7,146 bases of DNA from contig JAIOSZ010000334.1 of NCBI GenBank assembly GCA_021107335.1, forward strand, positions 1 through 7,146. Reading direction: 5' to 3'. This DNA comes from Desulfuromonadaceae bacterium. Lineage in GTDB: Bacteria > Desulfobacterota > Desulfuromonadia > Desulfuromonadales > Syntrophotaleaceae. This document shows positions 6,071 to 7,146 of the stretch, one piece after another. The translations under genes and the position numbers were made by a program. Each line of letters starts with the position of its first letter. Position 1 is the stretch's first letter. Under the pieces are notes generated by a model. It was not told the DNA's origin. It was given only the letters and a program-made list of their open reading frames with translations, and ran no database searches.

Positions 6071-6526
6071 TTAATTGTTGTTGTTCTCAGAAATAAATGA
6101 TCTAAATGAATCCACTGAAACTACAAACAAACGGAAAAATTCGGTGACATGTTTTACCGTTATCCCCCCGTTTGCCAATAAATCGGATTCAATTACTGGA
6201 TCACGATCTGAATCTAAATACGCACGAGAAAGACGCTTTGTTCTATTCCATTCATTGATTTCCTCGTACGAGATATTTACCCCCTGGATTGCGTAATAAC
6301 CCTGAAGATCGCCATCACTCTTATTAAACAAAACGTATGTTCTACCTTCAATTTTTATACGAAGAACTCCGTCTTTAAGTTTTGTAACAGCACTGTATCC
6401 ATCATCCCTTATGATCTTAATCAGCTCAGCGTCTGAATACTTATCCGTCAAATTTGTCCCGGCATAAACGGATACTGGCATCAGAAAGCAAACAGCCAAC
6501 AGGATTCCTAATATACGATTTTTCAT
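6071..6526 (-). CDS. Secreted YbjN-domain protein
   Basis: 151 residues. The N-terminus MKNRILGILLAVCFLMPVSVYA is a clear Sec signal peptide with probable cleavage after A22, so the mature protein should be periplasmic or extracellular. The rest fits the YbjN domain (formerly 'sensory transduction regulator'): a start helix with LIKIIRDDGYSAV (35-47), a strand-rich middle GVLRIKIEGRTYVLF (53-67) and GDLQGYYAI (72-80), then INEWNRTKRLSRAYLDSDRDPVIESDL (90-116) and a final helix TVKHVTEFFRLF (123-134). The INEWN and RAYLD blocks are the family signatures. The biochemical role is not known; the fold is tetratricopeptide-chaperone-like in relatives and is often linked to stress or motility. AGGGG lies about 4 bases before the ATG. 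It is distinctly AT-rich compared with the genes around it, which may indicate transfer. It stands alone with no partner on either side. Confidence 0.88.
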   Translation of the reverse strand: MKNRILGILLAVCFLMPVSVYAGTNLTDKYSDAELIKIIRDDGYSAVTKLKDGVLRIKIEGRTYVLFNKSDGDLQGYYAIQGVNISYEEINEWNRTKRLSRAYLDSDRDPVIESDLLANGGITVKHVTEFFRLFVVSVDSFRSFISENNNN

Positions 6527-6787
6527 TTTTCCCCTAATAGTTTTGGCTCATGATAAAGTTTTGTCAGGTCTGCAACATAAGCCGAATTACAGGCCTAACA
6601 TTAAGTGTATGGTCCGATACTTTTGGAGTATAGTGGCCTTATTTCAAGGTAAAACTCAACGGCTGAGTCCCCGTAGCATCCATGTTGACCCCAGTGATTT
6701 GCTGATGTGGTGGAGCGGCTCTTAATGCCCTAAAGTAAGGATCCCTCTTCTGGCCGCCACTAGATCGTTAAATTAACGGACCTGTGT

Positions 6788-6818
6788 AAAAAAAACACCT
6801 TTACCGTAAGGGCTTTTT
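6788..6818 (-). terminator. Possible intrinsic terminator on the - strand
   Basis: On the - strand, CCTT (6811-6808) pairs with AAGG (6801-6798), and A5 upstream can extend the stem into the eight-T run that follows (6795-6788). The core stem is short, but the T tract is the best in this window. It would end a transcript coming from the right edge or a small RNA from the structured region at 6961-7020. The mirrored A and T runs could also act on the + strand. Confidence 0.38.
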
Positions 6819-6960
6819 CATTGCCCCACCAGTGTTGAAACCTTGTTAAAATTGACCCGATCTTTACCTGGGACTCTAATCCCAAAAATTGACTTTATCA
6901 ACCTAAAATAGCCATTTGCTTGTCCCCGGTCAAGCTCTTCCTCGGAGTTGCATTCAATCC

Positions 6961-7020
6961 CCTGTCCCCTGGGGGGCAGGCAAAACTTAAACGTGCTGGT
7001 TGGGGAGATAGCCCCCCCAG
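6961..7020. repeat. Two mutually exclusive GC-rich hairpins
   Basis: 6961-6980 folds into a compact hairpin with an 8-base stem (CCTGTCCC/GGGGCAGG, including one T-G pair) and a four-base loop. CCTGGGGGGC (6968-6977) is also a perfect 10-base inverted repeat of GCCCCCCAGG (7011-7020), across 33 bases. The two foldings use the same bases and cannot coexist. Such alternative pairings can work as attenuators or small-RNA switches; chance in a G/C-run region remains possible. Confidence 0.4.
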
Positions 7021-7061
7021 GCACCCCTTTTGCTACCTAAGTTGCAAATGACCGAAACTGT

Positions 7062-7146
7062 TTAGAATTTCGGACGTTCCAGCGCCGCACGCCAGGTGTC
7101 GAGCGCGGGGCGGAGATTCCCCGCCCCGTCATACAGCCCGGTGTCG
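7062..7146 (-). CDS. C-terminal end of an unidentified protein (possibly a glycoside hydrolase), continues past right edge
   Basis: The last 27 codons of a - strand gene, ending ALERPKF and a TAA at 7062-7064. The visible peptide DTGLYDGAGNLRPALDTWR is well formed and uses GC-rich codons, unlike the AT-richer spacer beside it, which supports a real gene. A GLYDxxGxxRPALxxWR end is common at the C-terminus of TIM-barrel glycoside hydrolases and related carbohydrate enzymes, but 27 residues are too few to assign a family. The rest lies outside the window. Confidence 0.55.
   Translation of the reverse strand, partial: DTGLYDGAGNLRPALDTWRAALERPKF

Larger units (their letters stand above)
6527..7061. 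other. Gene-poor stretch with RNA-structure potential
   Basis: About 535 bases between the YbjN-domain gene and the gene at the right edge. Two short open frames (+ strand 6543-6725; - strand 6818-7024, GTG start) have no convincing ribosome-binding site and resemble nothing I know. A perfect 13-base palindrome CGTTAAATTAACG lies at 6766-6778. The hairpins and terminator-like element are listed separately. A good -10 (TATACT on the - strand, near 6630) has no proper -35. No tRNA or complete insertion sequence is visible. Confidence 0.45.

Noticed and set aside
6543..6725. 60-codon open frame on the + strand
   Set aside because: No ribosome-binding site, no recognisable sequence, and it overlaps the probable upstream region of the YbjN-domain gene.
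6818..7024. 68-codon open frame on the - strand with a GTG start
   Set aside because: The start falls inside one arm of the alternative hairpin, no clear ribosome-binding site spacing exists and the protein is unlike anything I recognise; kept only as a possible part of a structured transcript.
7107..7127. GGGGCGG/CCGCCCC inverted repeat
   Set aside because: It lies within the coding end of the right-edge gene and fits its GC-rich codons; no T tract follows.
1..7146. CRISPR array, toxin-antitoxin pair, phage module or complete insertion sequence
   Set aside because: No regularly spaced repeats, no transposase or integrase motif and no paired small genes were found on either strand.

Overview
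The window looks like chromosomal DNA of a proteobacterium, most likely a gammaproteobacterium with hydrogen metabolism. The HypE tail, the PilJ-type chemoreceptor, the slipin and the membrane desaturase all read like gammaproteobacterial proteins. This placement rests on protein style only; there is no rRNA or marker gene to confirm it. Only the first gene is on the + strand. Everything else that can be recognised is on the - strand.

Layout. 1-591 is the 3' part of hypE ([NiFe]-hydrogenase maturation), closed by a very strong hairpin at 604-650. It converges on a two-gene - strand unit: a PilJ-domain methyl-accepting chemotaxis protein (2851 to 1175), followed after 14 bases by an 87-residue protein of unknown function (1160 to 897). 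Next on the - strand is a slipin/SPFH gene (4032 to 3223) lying between two different remnants of nitroreductase genes. One is a C-terminal stub at 3098-3187. The other, at 4148-4483, has a stop codon and an internal deletion. Upstream of these is a 91-residue membrane protein of the type often labelled 'bacteriophage holin' (4836 to 4561). Beyond it is a fatty acid desaturase gene (about 5955 to 4976) broken by two compensating one-base indels and lacking a metal-ligand histidine. A 49-base imperfect palindrome (5979-6027) sits at its upstream edge. Then comes an AT-rich, probably secreted YbjN-domain protein (6526 to 6071). A gene-poor stretch of about 535 bases follows, with strong potential RNA structure. 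The right edge holds the last 27 codons of another - strand gene, too short to name firmly.

How it fits together. The two ends belong to different functional units, the hydrogenase maturation operon on the left and an unidentified gene on the right. The middle is a mosaic of single genes and gene ruins: at least three loci are broken. The only convincing operon is the chemoreceptor plus its small partner. I looked for a coherent new system (defence, toxin-antitoxin, CRISPR, phage, secretion) and did not find one. The points most worth a second look are the PilJ receptor with its unknown partner, the slipin flanked by nitroreductase debris, the odd desaturase, the 49-base palindrome, and the mutually exclusive hairpins near 6961-7020.
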